From Symbiodinium natans (Eukaryota > Sar > Dinophyceae > Suessiales > Symbiodiniaceae), in the NCBI GenBank assembly GCA_905221605.1, contig CAJNDS010001571.1, positions 1-14,011 of the forward strand: a DNA stretch of 14,011 bases, written 5' to 3'. The stretch's first letter is position 1; each line of letters opens with the position of its first letter. Shown here piece by piece: positions 1 to 8,237 of the stretch. The notes beneath the pieces were generated by a model that was not told where the DNA came from, did not search any database, and saw nothing but the letters and a program-made list of their open reading frames with translations. A program made the position numbers and the translations under genes.

Positions 1-603
1 GTGAATGCAAAAAGGCAAAGGCTCAGGTGACTTCCGCAGCAAAGCTTTGGCAGGTCTGTGGTGTTGGTGTTGGTAAATTTGGAGCATCAGTTGTTTACAA
101 GTCACCTCAGTTTTGAGTTTATCCAACCCAACTAAACCATCTACCGTCCGGTTCTGCGTCGGAGCGCAAGAGCTGCGGCACACGCTAGCGCCCGCACCAA
201 CTGGGGCAAAGCTCGGCCACGAGCCCGACTATCAGTCCCGCACGGCACCCCGCACCAGATCAGGGCGATGCGAGCAGACTCGGAAGGCGCATCAGGCACT
301 CGAGTGAATCGGTGAGATCAATGACTGCAACACGCATGCCAGAGCGCAGCTTTTTGGGGACAGTGTTCACAACTGGAAGCGTCTGGAAACCTAGCCGATG
401 ATGCCCAACTCAGACCTGCTGCACCGCAACAGATCTCAGTCACGAGCAGGTCCTAGAGAGCGGTTCCAACTTCTGCTTCGTAGAACACGCATCCTTTCCG
501 TCGGATCGCGTGTCTTGTAAGTGGCTAATACGGCCATTCAACCTTTTCGAATTGCATCGAATCGTTATCGGCGTCTTTGAGTTTGACATGGTCACCCCAA
601 AAG
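1..603. other. Left flank, no recognised gene
   Basis: I see no tRNA, rRNA, known protein domain or tandem repeat here. Composition is more mixed and, around 140-300, more GC-rich than the array to the right. One frame is open from the left edge (first full codon at 3) to TGA at 114-116 and reads ...KLWQVCGVGVGKFGASVVYK... with no unusual composition. It could be the last ~37 codons of a gene or exon that starts outside the window, but it is too short to assign. The other two forward frames are closed within the first 30 bases. The rest, about 120-600, shows nothing I can name. Confidence 0.3.
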
Positions 604-660
604 CCCCAAACCTAAAACCCTAAAAACTCTAAACCCCAAACCACCCTAACCCTAAAACTC
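604..660 (-). repeat. Degenerate interstitial telomere-like repeats (CCCTAAA strand)
   Basis: The segment is built of variants of CCCTAAA: CCTAAAA, CCCTAAAA, CTCTAAA, CCCCAAA, CCCTAA, CCCTAAAA. Read on the minus strand this is the TTTAGGG-type telomere motif with length and base variants. It is not a pure terminal array. It looks like an old interstitial or subtelomeric remnant and runs directly into the ~50-bp repeats at 661, which themselves carry CCCCAAAACCCC cores. Confidence 0.8.
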
Positions 661-895
661 TGCTTCCCTGTGCGAAATTTCTCATAGAAGCACAGTCTCC
701 CCAAAACCCCGCTGCTGTGATAAGCAAAGTCCCCCCAAAACCCCGCTGCTTCGCTGTGCTAAAATTCTCATGGAGCACAGTCCCCCAAAGCCTCGCTGCT
801 TTTCTGCGCGAAAACGCTTATAGGCCTCAAAAAAAAACCCCGCTGCTTCTCTGTGTGAAAAATTCTTATAGAAGCACAGTCTCCCACAATCTGCT
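661..895 (-). repeat. ~50-bp minisatellite, left arm, about five copies
   Basis: Five degenerate copies begin near 661, 713, 747, 797 and 844. Each has the order TGCTTCTCTGTGCG, an A/T-rich middle with CTCATAGAAGCACAG, then CCCCAAAACCCCGC. Copies differ by substitutions and indels; the second is shortened to about 34 bp. The same unit recurs in reverse complement at 1093-1334. Within a unit TGCTTCT can pair with AGAAGCA and CTGTGC with GCACAG, so each copy can form alternative hairpins. Small apparent reading frames here are a by-product of the ~50-bp period. Confidence 0.85.
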
Positions 896-1066
896 TGCCA
901 AGTGAACTGGCAGAGGCATTTCAAGTCGGAAGAACATGCCCGCATCCAAGTCAGAAGAAGTTGGGCCGCGTTTTAAACTTTATTGCAAAACACCGGGCAT
1001 TCCAAATAGACAAAGTATATTCTGGCGGCGCGGCATTAACATTGTTGGACATCATGGTGAAGTAAA
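896..1066. other. Spacer between the two inverted minisatellite arms
   Basis: About 170 bp of non-repetitive DNA. The only internal structure noticed is a short direct repeat, CAAGTCGGAAGAA at 922-934 and CAAGTCAGAAGAA at 947-959, period 25. No gene or RNA recognised. Confidence 0.5.
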
Positions 1067-1092
1067 GGGTTTGGGTTTAGGGTTTTGGGTTT
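1067..1092 (+). repeat. Telomere-like G-strand repeat, canonical G-quadruplex motif
   Basis: Four runs of GGG are separated by TTT, TTTA and TTTT, which is the TTTAGGG-type telomere motif on the plus strand. The spacing fits the simple rule of four G3 runs with 1-7 nt loops. It is on the opposite strand from the block at 604-660 and leads into the right-arm minisatellite. Confidence 0.8.
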
Positions 1093-1334
1093 ACAGAGAA
1101 GCAGCGGGTTTTGGGGGGACGGTGCTTTTATGAGAGTTTTCGCACAGAGAAGCAGCTGGGTTTTGGGGGGACTGTGCTTCTATGAGATTTTTCGTACAGA
1201 GAAGCAGGTTTTTGTTGGGACTGTGCTTCTATGAGAATTTTCGCAGAGAAGCAGCAGGTTTTGGGGAGACTCTGTTTCTATGACATTTTCGCACAGAGAA
1301 GCAGCGGGGTTTTGGGGGGACTGTTCTTGTATGA
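1093..1334 (+). repeat. ~50-bp minisatellite, right arm, about five copies
   Basis: Copies begin near 1093, 1144, 1196, 1244 and 1292. Each runs ACAGAGAAGCAGC, GGGTTTTGGGGGGAC, TGTGCTTCTATGAGA, TTTTCGC, which is the reverse complement of the unit at 661-895. The G-rich core recurs five times, making the plus strand strongly G-skewed. The last copy decays into unrelated sequence after about 1334. The arm is closer to its consensus than the left arm. Confidence 0.85.
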
Positions 1335-1545
1335 TGAGTTGCCTGAAGGGCTTACATGCGGTGCTCTTACACGGGGTGCTCTTAAGGGACGTTCAGAGAG
1401 GGGGCTGAAGGGAGGGGCGAGGGAAGCTGAAGGGGGCCAGGTGCGGGAGCTTGGAGTGGACTTGAGGGGAGGCTGAAAAGGGTGTAAGGCTTGAGGGGCA
1501 CAGGCAAGGCTGAGGGGCTTAAAGGGCCGGGGGGGGAGGGTTGGA
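1335..1545 (+). repeat. Degenerate G-rich purine tract
   Basis: Short motifs related to GCTGAAGGGG, CTTGAGGGG and GCTGAGGGG recur irregularly, ending in a run of eight G at about 1530. No exact period is visible. It reads as a decayed short-period minisatellite or low-complexity G-rich DNA. A frame is open through part of it, but its protein is only Gly/Arg/Leu-rich low complexity. Confidence 0.6.
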
Positions 1546-1866
1546 CTGCTCCGTACTATGTGACAACAGTTTCTTTTGTTTTGGCCAGTACATTTCTTTA
1601 GTATTTCTCTTGTGTTTATTTGGCGACAACAAGATTTCAGATGATTACCGTTTGTTTTTTTTCAGCACATTTCTTTAGTATTTCTTTCACTGTTTCGCTC
1701 TCATAACGGCTTGCGTGCCCCACCAGCTGACCACCATGGAGCCCTGGGCTGGTGCAGTGCTCACTTGTGAGTTTCCAGTGGCTGACCACCATGGAGGCTG
1801 GTTGATGCAACTTGTCGGAACGGATGGAGTGCCTGGGCCGGTCTTACCTTCATAGTTCTTGCTGTT
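1546..1866. other. Spacer before the array, with two direct duplications
   Basis: ACATTTCTTTAGTATTTCT occurs at 1590-1608 and again at 1667-1685 (period 77), each preceded by GACAACA (1562 and 1625), so a ~70-bp segment is probably an old tandem duplication. GCTGACCACCATGGAG occurs at 1726-1741 and 1781-1796 (period 55). No RNA gene or recognisable protein. The spacer stops abruptly at 1866, where the first inverted-repeat element begins. Confidence 0.6.
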
Positions 1867-2358
1867 ACTGTGGAGGTCACTGGAGCTTTCCTACCTTTTC
1901 GATCAACTTTGCTGCCCCTCATCTTGGGTTTCAGATTCTCCAGGTTTTGGTGCAAGGCCTGAAGGCAGAAGAGGAGAAAAGAAGGGTGCAGAGTCAACAT
2001 CGGTGGAAACAGCTTGGAAAAGTTCAATGCTTTGAAACAAGTGTTTTTAGAAGCCTCTGACAGTGCCGTTTGGACAGAAATCAACTGCGGGACGAGACGA
2101 GTTCAACCCTGGTGTTGATTCGTTAAGGTTGCGCGCGACGCCCAAGCCAAACCACCTGAAAATTGCAAAGTGTATTTCCAGAATGTGAATAAGTGCGAGC
2201 GAAGCGAGCGAAACACCAGAGTAAATTCAACAAATTTAACTGATCAAGTGTTGATTTTGAGGGTTTTTTCAACATTTTCGGGACTTCAGAAATTTTGACA
2301 AATTCGTTGAATGGTGCTGAATCCAGGGAAGAATTGCAACACGCAACCAAAAACGAAA

Positions 2359-2391
<33 letters not shown>

Positions 2392-2647
2392 ACATCGTTT
2401 TCTCGAATGGGTGTGTGGTGTTGTGGTTTCGGCGTTTTGGCAGAGAGTCGTGTGTGTCATGAAGTGTGTCATTATGAGGTGCAAAGTGGCTTCAGTGGGT
2501 GGTGTGTGTTTGCGTGTCTGTCTGGGTTCTGCTGGCTGTTCAAGTGTGGAAGTGTGCGGGTGGTGAAAGGTGTGTGGTTTTGGAGACACAAAAAGAGGGC
2601 AAGGAATCAACTCCAAAAGGTGGGCAAGCCGAAGTGACCTCCACAGT
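1867..2647 (+). mobile_element. E0: inverted-repeat element, internally deleted, left edge of array
   Basis: 781 bp. The left inverted repeat is 1867-1899 and the right is 2615-2647; the outer 15 bp (ACTGTGGAGGTCACT, and its complement at 2633-2647) match perfectly. Relative to E3 about 1,000 bp is missing at 2358/2359, where the sequence jumps from the ...CAAAAACGAAA segment straight into the second GT microsatellite, removing the 36-bp minisatellite. To the left the copy abuts unrelated DNA exactly at the first base of the inverted repeat. No transposase is encoded. Being an element is inference; being a repeat with inverted ends is directly visible. Confidence 0.6.
2361..2389 (+). repeat. 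GT microsatellite 2 in E0
   Basis: A pure TG run of 29 bases, the longest of this locus. Its left end is the breakpoint of the ~1-kb deletion in E0. Confidence 0.95.
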
Positions 2648-3152
2648 GCGAGAAAGATCGCACGGGAACAATGCAAGACTGTTGTCTTGAATGCCAGCTA
2701 AAGACAAGTTTAGCAAGATAAGAACACGCGTATCAACCGCGTTTTTTTGTTTTCTTGAGTGTTGATGCAAACAGTATCGAATAGAAAAAATCTTGTTTGT
2801 CTGTGAGTTGATTTTCAATTATTATTGAACTAAAATGGGTTCCAAAAGCAGCTCAATTCTGGGCACCGAAAACGGACCTAGATTTTGGATTTCCTGTGTG
2901 AACATACAAGGCCACCCAGGTTGGAGCCTCAAATTGGAACCCAAGTTTAGGAGCCATTTTTGGGCCCAGTTGTGGCGTTTTTTTCACACACGGGAAGCCA
3001 GATCTGGCTTTCACAGCTCCTCGTTGCGAGTAAAACAAATAAGCCTCTCAGTCGGTTCCAGTCTAAGTCTTGTGTCAGTCTTCCCCCAAAATTAGAACAG
3101 CAGGCAGCAAGGCGGCAAAGTGTGAACTTGTTTGGAACCGGAACTTTCTCTA
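2648..3152 (+). repeat. S0: ~505-bp satellite unit
   Basis: Single S unit between E0 and E1. It starts in the hairpin module (first stem GTGCGA at 2646), includes the 16-bp palindrome at 2995-3010, and ends ...ACTTTCTCTA. It is followed directly by the left inverted repeat of E1. No gene recognised. Confidence 0.9.
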
Positions 3153-4257
3153 ACTGTGGAGGTCACTGGAGCTTCCCTACCTTTTCGATCAATTTTGCTG
3201 CTTCTCATCTTGGGTTTCAGATTCTCCAGGTTTTGGTGCAAGGCCTGATGGCAGAAGAGGAGAAAAGAAGGGTGCAGAGTCAACATCGGTGGAAACTGCA
3301 GCTTGGAAAAGTTCAATGCTTTGAAACAAGTGTTTTTAAAAGCCTCTGACAGTGCCGTTTGGGCAGAAATCAACTGCAGGACGAGACGAGTTCAACCGTG
3401 GTGTTGATTCGTTTGCGCGCGACGCCCAAGCCAAACCACTTGAGAATTGCAAAGTGTATTACCAGAATGTGAATAAGTGCGAGCGAAGCGAGCGAAACAC
3501 CAGAGTAAATTCAACAAATTTAACTGATCAAGTGTTGATTTTGAGGGTTTTTTTCAACATTTTCGGGACTTTAGAAATTTTGAAAATTCGTTGAATGGTG
3601 CTGAATCCAGGGAAGAATTGCAACACGCAACCAAAAACGAAAGACAAAGAATCAAGGGCACCCAGCCTAAAAAGAAAGCAGAGTTTCTTCTGCTCAATCT
3701 TCTGTCAAATTTCAGTGTGCCTTGAATTTCTGTTTGGCCATTTTGGAAAATTAAAGACAAGAGCACGCAATCGAAGCTTTGTCAAAAAAGTCGAATGGGA
3801 ATGAAAATCGAGGCTGGGCGACTCTCAAGTCGTTCTGGCCATGATGAGAGGTCAGTGTGATTGTTTTTTTTGGAATTTTTGCAAGAACTACAAAAACATT
3901 GCTTTTTCCTTGGCCCGTCTGAAAAGAATTTTCTCTTGCTTTTGTTCAATGTTTTCTTTACGTTTTGTTGGGATGATCTCTCGGTTGCAAGCTTCAGAAA
4001 GAGAAAATTTCGAGAAAACGCTTTGAACTAAAACACAAACAGTCAGAAAGTGTTTTGGTAAGTGCCCGGCAAGCTGTCGATTGACCAGGAAGACGGTGAA
4101 AAAAATGCAATCGGAACTAAAAGACATTATAAGAATGTGCATTTTGTCGTTTCGGCTGTTTTTCTGAGTGTGCATGTGCAAGAGTGTTGTGGATGTGTGT
4201 GTGTGTAATTTGTTGCAACAAAGTGGGTTGGTTTGCGGGTGCATGTTTTTTTTTTTT

Positions 4258-4532
4258 CTGTGCTTCATTTTTTGGTGCTGTTGGGTTGCAGTCTCTGTGC
4301 TTAAATTTTTCCGTTGCTGTTGGGTTGCTGTGAGGTGCTGCCTTCATTTTGGTCGCTGTGTTGGTGCCTTTCTGTGCCTTCACTTTTTGGTTGTGTTTTG
4401 CATTTTCTGTGTCTTCATTTTTGGTTGCTGTGTGGTGCCTTTTCTGCACCTTCTTTTGGTCGCTGTGTGGTGCCTTTCTGTGCCTTCATTTTTGGTTGCT
4501 GTGTGTGCCGTTTCTGTGCCTTTTGGCTTTAG
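4258..4532 (-). repeat. 36-bp GT-rich minisatellite in E1
   Basis: Degenerate copies of a ~36-bp unit containing TTCATTTTTGGTCGCTGTG and TGGTGCCTTTCTGTGCC. About five are clear from 4342 on and older, looser ones lie before that. On the minus strand the 36-bp period reads as a 12-residue repeat like KAQKGTTQRPKM, but indels between copies shift the frame. Confidence 0.8.
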
Positions 4533-4634
4533 TGTGCAAGTAAAGTGTCAGTGTGTGGGTAAAGGGTGGTAAGGCATGGAGTCGCAGAATGACACCCAAA
4601 AAAAACAGTGACCTTGCAGTCTTGCAGTGGTGTC

Positions 4635-4651
4635 TGTGTGTGTGTGTGTGT
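4635..4651 (+). repeat. GT microsatellite 2 in E1
   Basis: TG run of 17 bases at the same place in the unit as 2361-2389. Confidence 0.9.
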
Positions 4652-4885
4652 TCACATCGTTTTCTTGAATGGGTGTGTGGTGTTGTGGTTTCGGCGTTTT
4701 GGCAGAGAGTTGTGTGTGTTATGGTGTGTGTTGTTATGTGGGTGCAAAGTGGCTTCAGTGGGTGGTGTGCGTTTGCGTGTCTGTCGGCTGGGTTCTGCTG
4801 GTGAAAGGTCTGTGGATTTGGAGACACAAAAAGATGGCAAGGAATCAACTCCAAAAGGTAGGGAAGTCGAAGTGACCTCCACAGT

Positions 4886-5389
4886 GCGAGAAAGATCGCA
4901 CGGGAACAATGCAAGACTGTTGTCTTGAATGCCAGCTAAAGACAAGTTTAGCAAGATAAGAACACGCGTATCAACCGCGTTTTTTGTTTCTTGAGTGTTG
5001 ATGCAAACAGTATCGAAGAGAAAAAATCTTGTTTGTCTGTGAGTTGATTTTCAATTCTTATTGAACTCAAATGGGTTCCAAAAGCAGCTCAATTCTGGGC
5101 ACCGAAAACGGGCCCTAGATTTTGGATTTCCTGTGTGAACATACAAGGCCACCCAGGTTGGAGCCTCAAATTGGAACCCAAGTTTAGGAGCCATTTTTGG
5201 GCCCAGTTGTGGCGTTTTTTTCACACACTGGAAGCCAGATCTGGCTTTCACAGCTCCTCGTTGCGAGTAAAACAAATAAGCCTCTCAGTCGGTTCCAGTC
5301 TAAGTCCTGTGTCAGTCTTCCCCCAAAATTAGAACAGCAGGCAGCAAGGCGGCAAAGTGTGAACTTGTTTGGAACCGGAACTCTCTCTA
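4886..5389 (+). repeat. S1: ~505-bp satellite unit
   Basis: 504 bp between E1 and E2, almost identical to S0 and S3. The 16-bp palindrome is at 5232-5247. First hairpin stem GTGCGA starts at 4884, its first two bases belonging to the end of E1. Confidence 0.9.
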
Positions 5390-6521
5390 ACTGTGGAGGT
5401 CACTGGAGCTTCCCTACCTTTTCGATCAATTTTGCTGCCCCTCATCTTGGGTTTCAGATTCTCCAGGTTTTGGTGCAAGGCCTGAAGGCAGAAGAGGAGA
5501 AAAAAGGGTGCAGAGTCAACAAGAACACTTGAAAATGCAACATGTTTTTTTAAATGGCTCGGTGGAAACTGCAGCTTGGAAAAGTTCAATGCTTTGAAAC
5601 AAGTGTTTTTGAAAGCCTCTGACAGTGCCGTTTGGACAGAAATCAACTGCAGGACGAGACGAGTTCAACCGTGGTGTTGATTCGTTAAGGTTGCGCGCGA
5701 CGCCCAAGCCAAACCACTTGAAAATTGCAAAGTGTATTTCCAGAATGTGAATAAGTGCGAGCGAAGCGAGCGAAACACCAGAGTAAATTCAACAAATTTA
5801 ACTGATCAAGTGTTGATTTTGAGGGTTTTTTCAACATTTTCGGAAACTTCAGAAATTTTGAAAATTCGTTGAATGGTGCTGAATCCAGGGAAGAATTGCA
5901 ACACGCAACCAAAAACGAAAGACAAAGAATTAAGGGCACCCAGCCTTCTGCTCAATCTTCTGTCAAATTTCAGTGTGCCTTGAATTTCTGTTTGGCCATT
6001 TTGGAAAATTAAAGACAAGAGCACGCAATCGAAGCTTTGTCAAAAAAAGTCGAATGGGAATGGAAATGGCTGGGCGACTCTCAAGTCGTTCTGGCCATGA
6101 TGAGAGGTCAGTGTGATTGTTTTCTTTTTTGAATTTTTGCAAGAACTGCAAAAACATTGGTTTTTCCTTGGCCCGTCTGAAAAAGAATTTTCTCTTGCTT
6201 TTGTTCAATGTTTTCTTTACTTTTTGTCGGGATGATCTCTTGGTTGCAAGCTTCAGAAAGAGAAAATTTCGAGAAACCGCTTTGAACTAAAACACAAACA
6301 GTCGGCAAGTGTTTTGGTAAGTGCCCGGCAAGCTGTCGATTGACCAGAAAGACGGTGAAAAAAATGCAATTGGAACTAAAAGACATTATAAAAGTGCATT
6401 TTGTCGTTTTCGGCCTGTTTTTTCTGAGGTGGGTGCATTTGCAATAGTGTTGTGGATGTGTGTGTGTGGTGTGTAATTTTTGCAACAAAAGTGGGTTGGT
6501 TTCGGGTGCATGTTTTTTTTT

Positions 6522-6812
6522 TCTGTGCTTCATGTTTGTGGTGCTGTTGGGTTGCAGTCTCTGTGCTTAAAAAACAAAAAAAACATTTTTTTTCCGTTGC
6601 TGTTGGGTTTGCTGTGATGTGTGCGCTTCATTTTGGTCGCTGGTGTTGGTGCCTTCGTGCCTTTCACTTTTTGGTTGTGTTTGCATTTTGTCTGTGTCTT
6701 ATTTTTGGTCTGTGTGGGTTCCTTTCTGCACCTTCTTTTTGGTCGCTGTGTGGTGCCTTTCTGTGCCTTCATTTTTGGTCGCTGTGTGTGCCGTTTCTGT
6801 GCCTTTTGGCTT
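6522..6812 (-). repeat. 36-bp GT-rich minisatellite in E2 (noisy copy)
   Basis: Same array as in E1 with many one-base gaps and insertions, including an A-rich and T-rich homopolymer expansion at about 6568-6594 not seen in the other copies. Confidence 0.75.
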
Positions 6813-6909
6813 CAGTGTGCAAGAAAAGTGTCAGTGTGGGCAAAGGGTGGTCAGGCATGGAGTCGCAGAAGTGACACCAAAAAAAAAACAGTGACCTTGC
6901 AGTGGTGTC

Positions 6910-6926
6910 TGTGTGTGTGTGTGTGT
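6910..6926 (+). repeat. GT microsatellite 2 in E2
   Basis: TG run of 17 bases. Confidence 0.9.
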
Positions 6927-7187
6927 TTACATCGTTTTCTCGAATGGGTGTGTGGTGTTGTGGTTTCGGCGTTTTGGCAGAGAGTCGTGTGTGTCATGAA
7001 GTGTGTCATTATGAGGTGCAGAGTGGCTTCAGTGGGTGGTGTGCGTTTGCGTGTCTGTCGGCTGGGTTCTGCTGGCTGTTCAAGTGTGGAAGTGTGCGGG
7101 TGGTGAAAGGTGTGTGGATTTGGAGACACAAAAAGAGGGCAAGAAATCAACTCCAAAAGGTAGGGAAGCCGAAGGGACCTCCACAGT

Positions 7188-7726
7188 GCGAGAAAGATCG
7201 CACGCGAACAATGCAAGACTGTTCGTCGTTGAATCCAGCTCAGACCAAGTTTTAGCAAGATAAAACACGCGTAATCACCGCGTGTATATTTTTGTTTTCT
7301 TGAGTTTGAATGGCAAACAGTATCGAAATAGAAAAATCTGTTTGTCTGTGAGTTTATTTTCAATATTATTGAAACTCAAATGGGTGTCCAAAAGCAGCTT
7401 CAATCTGGGCATACCGAAAACGGCCCTAGATTTTGGGGATTTTCCTGTGTGAACATACACGGCCACCCAGGTTGGAGCCCATCAAAATTGGAAACCCAGG
7501 TTTAGGAAAGCCAATTTTTGGGGCCCGTTTGTTGCGTTTGTTTTTTTCACACAGACGGGAAAAGCCAGATCTGGCTTTCACAGCTCCTCGTTGCTGATTA
7601 AAAACAAATAAGCACTCTTAGTCCGGTTTCCAGTCTAACTGGAAGTCTGTGTCAGTCTTCCCCCAAATTAGAACACGGCAGCCAAGCGGCAAAGTGTGAA
7701 CTTGTTTGGAACCGGAACTTTCTCTA
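7188..7726 (+). repeat. S2a: diverged satellite unit (539 bp)
   Basis: It aligns along its whole length to the other S units but carries many one- to three-base indels, mostly insertions, giving 539 instead of 505 bp. Hairpin 1 and the 16-bp palindrome (7562-7577) survive. Hairpins 2 and 3 are disrupted, and hairpin 4 is longer than usual (ACACGCG with CGCGTGT, 7267-7287). It joins S2b directly through ACAGT at 7727-7731 with no E between. Confidence 0.85.
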
Positions 7727-7740
7727 ACAGTGCGAGAAAG
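7718..7740. other. Empty E site, ACAGT form, at the centre of a palindrome
   Basis: CTTTCTC (7718-7724) and GAGAAAG (7734-7740) are complementary 7-bp arms. Between them lie TA, ACAGT (7727-7731) and GC. In all other S ends except 12761-12783, E sits at the ACWGT position. The centre of the dyad is base 7729, the middle of ACAGT. Confidence 0.7.
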
Positions 7741-8237
7741 ATCGCACGGGAACAATGCAAGACTGTTGTCTTGAATGCCAGCTAAAGACAAGTTTAGCAA
7801 GATAAGAACACGCGTATCAACCGCGTTTTTTTGTTTTCTTGAGTGTTGATGCAAACAGTATCGAATAGAAAAAATCTTGTTTGTCTGTGAGTTGATTTTC
7901 AATTATTATTGAACTCAAATGGGTTCCAAAAGCAGCTCAATTCTGGGCACCGAAAACGGGCCCTAGATTTTGGATTTCCTGTGTGAACATACAAGGCCAC
8001 CCAGGTTGGAGCCTCAAATTGGAACCCAAGTTTAGGAGCCATTTTTGGGCCCAGTTGTGGCGTTTTTTTCACACACGGGAAGCCAGATCTGGCTTTCACA
8101 GCTCCTCGTTGCGAGTAAAACAAATAAGCCTCTCAGTCGGTTCCAGTCTAAGTCTTGTGTCAGTCTTCCCCCCAAATTAGAACAGCAGGCAGCAAGGCGG
8201 CAAAGTGTGAACTTGTTTGGCACCGGAACTTTCTCTA
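7732..8237 (+). repeat. S2b: ~505-bp satellite unit
   Basis: 506 bp, nearly identical to S0/S3/S4 and sharply cleaner than the adjoining S2a. The 16-bp palindrome is at 8080-8095. Followed by E3. Confidence 0.9.

Larger units (their letters stand above)
3153..4885 (+). mobile_element. E1: full-length inverted-repeat element
   Basis: 1,733 bp. Ends 3153-3185 and 4853-4885: the outer 15 bp are perfect, then 4 mismatches, then 14 matching bases (CTTCCCTACCTTTT on the left). It lacks a ~28-bp stretch near 4800 that other copies have, between short TGG repeats. It carries the ctttag (3569) and aatcaagg variants shared with E3 and E5. It contains the 36-bp minisatellite, a short first GT run and a 17-base second GT run. 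No frame encodes a recognisable transposase, so if mobile it was non-autonomous. Confidence 0.6.
5390..7187 (+). mobile_element. E2: diverged inverted-repeat element
   Basis: 1,798 bp. Ends 5390-5422 and 7155-7187; the 15-bp outer repeat has one mismatch (7175). Inside, GCTTCCCTACCTTTT matches perfectly between the ends. A 40-bp stretch at 5521-5560 replaces 2-3 bp of other copies, and about 20 bp are missing near 5945. From about 6050 to its right end it differs from the other copies mainly by scattered one- and two-base indels in homopolymers and GT runs. This is either a decayed copy or poor consensus quality. Followed by two S units. Confidence 0.55.

Noticed and set aside
113-307. 64-codon frame in the left flank
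   Set aside because: It opens with TTG, has no recognised domain, and simply reflects a GC-rich stretch with few stops.
1231-1476. 81-codon plus-strand open frame
   Set aside because: It is the 50-bp minisatellite followed by G-rich low-complexity DNA; the apparent protein repeats are an effect of the period.
1653-1665. T-rich tract ending in CAG that looks like a 3' splice site, and GTAAGT in E (for example 4058-4063) like a donor
   Set aside because: Both motifs are common by chance in T-rich DNA, and there are no coding exons for them to join.
1736-1855. 39-codon frame with a strong CCACCATGG start context
   Set aside because: It is very short, the start motif is part of a 55-bp direct duplication, and no domain or conservation is visible.
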